Below, one piece after another: positions 61,797 through 64,000 of a stretch of DNA of 64,000 nucleotides. The translations under genes and the position numbers were made by a program. The notes under the pieces were generated by a model. It was not told the origin of the DNA and searched no databases. It saw nothing but the letters and a program-made list of their open reading frames with translations. Source of the DNA: Modestobacter sp. VKM Ac-2977 (GTDB lineage: Bacteria; Actinomycetota; Actinomycetes; Mycobacteriales; Geodermatophilaceae); NCBI RefSeq assembly GCF_026968045.1, contig NZ_JAPVBQ010000001.1:310001-374000 (forward strand), written 5' to 3'. The number at the start of each line of letters is the position of its first letter. The stretch's first letter is position 1.

Positions 61797-62711
61797 ATGC
61801 AGACGTTCCTGCCGGTCGCCGACTTCACCGAGTCCGCCCGGCTCCTGGACAACCCCCGGCTGGGCAAGCAGCGGGTCGAGTGCCTGCAGGTGCTGCGCGC
61901 CCTCGAGCTCCCCGACTACGGCTGGGCCAACCACCCGGTGGTCACCATGTGGCGCGGGCACACCGCCGGCCTGGTCGTCTACTCGCTGGCGATGGTGCGG
62001 GTCTGGCGCGAGCGCGGCTTCGCCGACAGCACCGAGACGCTGATCGCCGAGTTCGCCCCGGACGCCGCGCGGATGTCCCAGGCGGAGGCGGACGCCGCGG
62101 GCCTGCTGCCCAGCTGGGTCGGCGACGAGGAGCTGCACCTGTCGCACCGGTCCAACCTGCTGGCCAAGGACCCGGGGTTCTACCGGTCCCGGTTCCCCGG
62201 CGACCCCGACGACCTGCCCTACCTGTGGCCCGGCGCCGACGACGTGCCGCCCACAGCTGCGCCCGAGGGGGTCCCGGTCTGGGTGATGCGGCCCCGGGCG
62301 CACCCCGAGCTCGGCGTGGCGCTGGCCACCGGCGTGGTCGGCCTCGGCACACAGTCGGGCATCGACGTCGACGCGACCGGTCAGTCGGCGGCCGAGCTGC
62401 GGGCGCTGTCGAAGGAGCTCTCCGGCCGTCGCCCGGCCAAGGACCTGCGTCAGCTGTCGGCGTTCCTGGACGAGGTGGCGCCCGGGGACCTGGTCGGGCT
62501 GCCGGTCGAGCACGGCGCCGGCCTGCTGCTCGGTGAGGTCGTGGGGGACTACGCCTTCGCCGGCCGGGAGCTGCTGCCGCACCGCCGTCCGGCGCGGTTC
62601 GCGGCCGTGGTGCCGCGGTCGGCGGCGCGGCCGCCGGCCACCCTGCAGGACCCGCGGGCGCTGTTCCGGGTCGTCCTCGACCCCGACGCCGTCCCGGCCG
62701 GTCTCCGCTGA
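61797..62711 (+). CDS. Pyrimidine dimer glycosylase-like (MSMEG_6728) protein with EVE-like domain
   Basis: In this 304-residue protein, residues 1-140 match the MSMEG_6728 family related to pyrimidine-dimer DNA glycosylase (Pyr_excise): MQTFLPVADFTESARLLDNPRLGKQRVECLQVLRALE, then NHPVVTMWRGH. Residues 165-304 look like an EVE/PUA-type domain: WVMRPRAHPELGVALATGVVGLGTQ, then LSAFLDEVAPGDLVGLPVEHGAGLLLGEVVGDYAFAG and HRRPARFAAVVPRSA. A reader of modified bases fused to a glycosylase-like domain is suggested. ATG 61797 has AGGAAGGG upstream. Catalytic activity is not established for the family. Confidence 0.8.
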   Translation: MQTFLPVADFTESARLLDNPRLGKQRVECLQVLRALELPDYGWANHPVVTMWRGHTAGLVVYSLAMVRVWRERGFADSTETLIAEFAPDAARMSQAEADAAGLLPSWVGDEELHLSHRSNLLAKDPGFYRSRFPGDPDDLPYLWPGADDVPPTAAPEGVPVWVMRPRAHPELGVALATGVVGLGTQSGIDVDATGQSAAELRALSKELSGRRPAKDLRQLSAFLDEVAPGDLVGLPVEHGAGLLLGEVVGDYAFAGRELLPHRRPARFAAVVPRSAARPPATLQDPRALFRVVLDPDAVPAGLR

Positions 62712-62740
62712 CCTCCCGACCGCCGGGGCGGCAGGAGGTC
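62710..62740. terminator. Hairpin between convergent genes
   Basis: GACCTCC (62710-62716) pairs with GGAGGTC (62734-62740), and inner CCGCC (62720-62724) pairs with GGCGG (62727-62731). It lies exactly between the stops at 62711 and 62743 and should end both transcripts. Confidence 0.6.
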
Positions 62741-62742
62741 GC

Positions 62743-63615
62743 TCACCCCAGGCCGGCGCTGACCTCCTCGACCGCGTCCCGCAGCCGCTCGCGCGCCTCG
62801 GGCAGGTGGGTCGGTTCCCGGGCGGCGTGCACGAACCACCAGGCGCCGGCGTAGAGGCGCCGGAGCCAGACGAACGGCGCGAGCTCTGCGTCGCTCACCG
62901 GATCGGGCATCGCGTCCAGCGCCGCCCGGCCGTCGAGGCGGGCCGAGCAGCGCAGGCTGGCCAGGTCCCAGGCGCGCGGGCCGCGCGAGGTGTCCTCCAG
63001 GTCGGTCCAGCGCAGCCCCTCACCGGTGACCAGCAAGTTCCCCGGGTGCGTGTCGCCGTGCAGCGTCATCTCCGCGCCGACCAACCGAGGCCGAAGGGCG
63101 GTCACCAGCTCGCCGACCTCGCGGAGCACGGTCCGGTCGGCTCCCAGTTCGGTGCCGGAGCCGACGAAGACCGCCAGGTCCTCCAGCGACCGGTCCAGCG
63201 GCGAGCCGGTCCACAGCGGGGGCAGCGTGCCGAGCACCTCGTGCAGCTCGGCCAGTGACCGGCCGGCCTGCTCCGCGGTCGGTCGATCCGGCGACACGTC
63301 GACATGTCGCCAGAACGACACCGTGAGCCCGTCGTGCTCGTGCGGTCCCGGCGGCAGCAGGTCCGACGGCGGCACGACCGCCGCCCCGGCCACGGTCAGC
63401 GCTGCGGCCAGCGCCACCTCCCGGGTGAACGGCCGGCGGATCTCCGGACGGAGCAGCGGCGTGTAGACGGCCACCCGGGCCACCACCGGCGCCGGGCGCA
63501 GGTGCACCACCGCGTTGACGCCCCAGGACAGCAGCGCCGGGTCCTCGACGGGCAGGCCGTGCTGCCGGGCGACGGCGACAGCCGCGGCGACGGCCTGCTC
63601 GACCGACGCCGTCAC
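62743..63615 (-). CDS. Phosphotransferase (aminoglycoside phosphotransferase-like kinase)
   Basis: This 290-residue APH-type kinase-like protein has the catalytic loop LHGDTHPGNLL near residue 190 and the metal Asp in RWTDLEDTSRGPRAWDLASL near 210. The N-lobe is short, with LSWGVNAVVHLRPAPVVARVAV (residues 27-48, includes the phosphate-binding region). Substrate is unknown; the family includes drug, choline and fructosamine kinases. Resistance should not be assumed. The GTG at 63615 overlaps the stop of the hotdog gene upstream (GTGA). Confidence 0.85.
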   Translation of the reverse strand: MTASVEQAVAAAVAVARQHGLPVEDPALLSWGVNAVVHLRPAPVVARVAVYTPLLRPEIRRPFTREVALAAALTVAGAAVVPPSDLLPPGPHEHDGLTVSFWRHVDVSPDRPTAEQAGRSLAELHEVLGTLPPLWTGSPLDRSLEDLAVFVGSGTELGADRTVLREVGELVTALRPRLVGAEMTLHGDTHPGNLLVTGEGLRWTDLEDTSRGPRAWDLASLRCSARLDGRAALDAMPDPVSDAELAPFVWLRRLYAGAWWFVHAAREPTHLPEARERLRDAVEEVSAGLG

Positions 63616-64000
63616 GACCCGGGCAGCGGCACGTTCTGCAGTCGCACCTGCCCTCGGGCGGCGATCTTGCCGTCCTCGCGGGTGAGGGTGACCAGCCACA
63701 GCTGCAGCGTCTTCCCCTGCTGCACCGGCTCGGCGACGACGTCGAGCCGGCCGGCGGTCATCGGGCGCAGGAAGTCGGTGCTGTTGTTCACGCCCACCGC
63801 GAACTGGCCGCGCTCGGCGACCGCCGCGCTCGCGCCCACGCTGGCGGCGCCCTCCACGATCGTGCAGTAGACGCCGCCGTGCACGACTCCCCAGGGCGTG
63901 TGGTGCTCCGGCCCGACCTCGACGTGCCCGGTGACCCGGGTGCCGGTGACCTCGGCCAGCTCGAACCCGGTGGCCGCGACGAACGCGCTGGTGGCCGTCA
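63612..64000 (-). CDS. PaaI-like hotdog thioesterase (cut at its start codon by the window end)
   Basis: This is a PaaI-type acyl-CoA thioesterase of about 129 residues. The active-site block is HTPWGVVHGGVYCTIVEGAASVGA, followed by GVNNSTDFLRPMTAGRLDVVAEPVQQGKTLQLWLVTLTREDGKIAARGQVRLQN. The frame runs to the window edge, and its last two visible bases complement TG. The start is therefore probably an ATG or GTG whose first base is just outside (64001), giving MTATSAFVAATGFELAEVTG. Its stop overlaps the phosphotransferase start. Substrate is unknown. Confidence 0.88.
   Translation of the reverse strand, partial: TATSAFVAATGFELAEVTGTRVTGHVEVGPEHHTPWGVVHGGVYCTIVEGAASVGASAAVAERGQFAVGVNNSTDFLRPMTAGRLDVVAEPVQQGKTLQLWLVTLTREDGKIAARGQVRLQNVPLPGS

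Noticed and set aside
62743-63615. Aminoglycoside resistance gene
   Set aside because: The kinase motifs show only the broad APH fold; nothing indicates an antibiotic as substrate.

Overview
The window reads as chromosomal DNA of a very high-GC actinobacterium. The third codon position is almost always G or C, GTG starts are common, and the actinobacterial markers SepH, DUF3027 and DUF2530 are present. Gene content (UdgX, Nei2, photolyase, NAGGN-type amidotransferase, ProVWX, KtrAB) fits a desiccation- and radiation-tolerant soil or rock actinomycete. Geodermatophilaceae (Blastococcus, Modestobacter, Geodermatophilus) is my inference and was not tested. I see no rRNA, CRISPR array, transposase, integrase or phage gene, and the window looks like stable core and flexible-core sequence.

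Layout. 1-7.0 kb: the start of a leftward membrane gene, DUF3027, DUF2530, a purine (NCS2) permease, a MarR-MFS pair, a membrane-anchored unknown, the RNA ligase-like phosphodiesterase ThpR and a thioesterase-like protein. 7.0-13.3 kb: a leftward six-gene run (ABC ATPase, ABC-2 permease, TetR regulator, two ABC ATPases, FtsX-like permease) headed by a promoter with TetR-type operator repeats. 13.4-23.2 kb: a PAS-GGDEF-EAL protein, a renalase-like oxidase, a TrmH/SpoU methyltransferase, a small membrane protein, a general stress protein, a heterodimeric ABC exporter and SepH.

23.5-28.7 kb: the most interesting locus, an N-acetylglutaminylglutamine-type amidotransferase followed by an S9 peptidase and a circularly permuted ATP-grasp protein. 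This looks like a variant amidated-peptide (compatible solute) cluster. 28.7-47.0 kb: serC, citrate synthase, pdxH, an MFS gene, glgC, udgX, an ABC-2 exporter, an SMP-30 protein, ppc, an aminotransferase, a ferredoxin-NADP reductase, a monooxygenase, nei2, phrB and a small acetyltransferase. 47.0-53.3 kb: a long leader, proVWX, tRNA-Arg(CCT) and KtrAB-type potassium uptake. 53.4-64 kb: an ArsR-SRPBCC pair with its operator, an iron-box-controlled ABC importer, an atypical LuxR-type regulator, small proteins, a potassium-channel-like protein, a sirtuin with a coupled 49-residue protein, a glycosylase/EVE-like fusion, a phosphotransferase and a hotdog thioesterase cut by the window end.

Two themes cut across the gene list. 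First, a 26-bp palindrome with half-site GGGGCCAAAGTCG occurs four times, each time within a few bases of a stop codon, and looks like a dispersed terminator-like repeat. Second, three genes appear to start at CTG inside a CTGA overlap with the upstream stop. All identifications come from reading motifs and comparing with remembered family features. No database search was possible.
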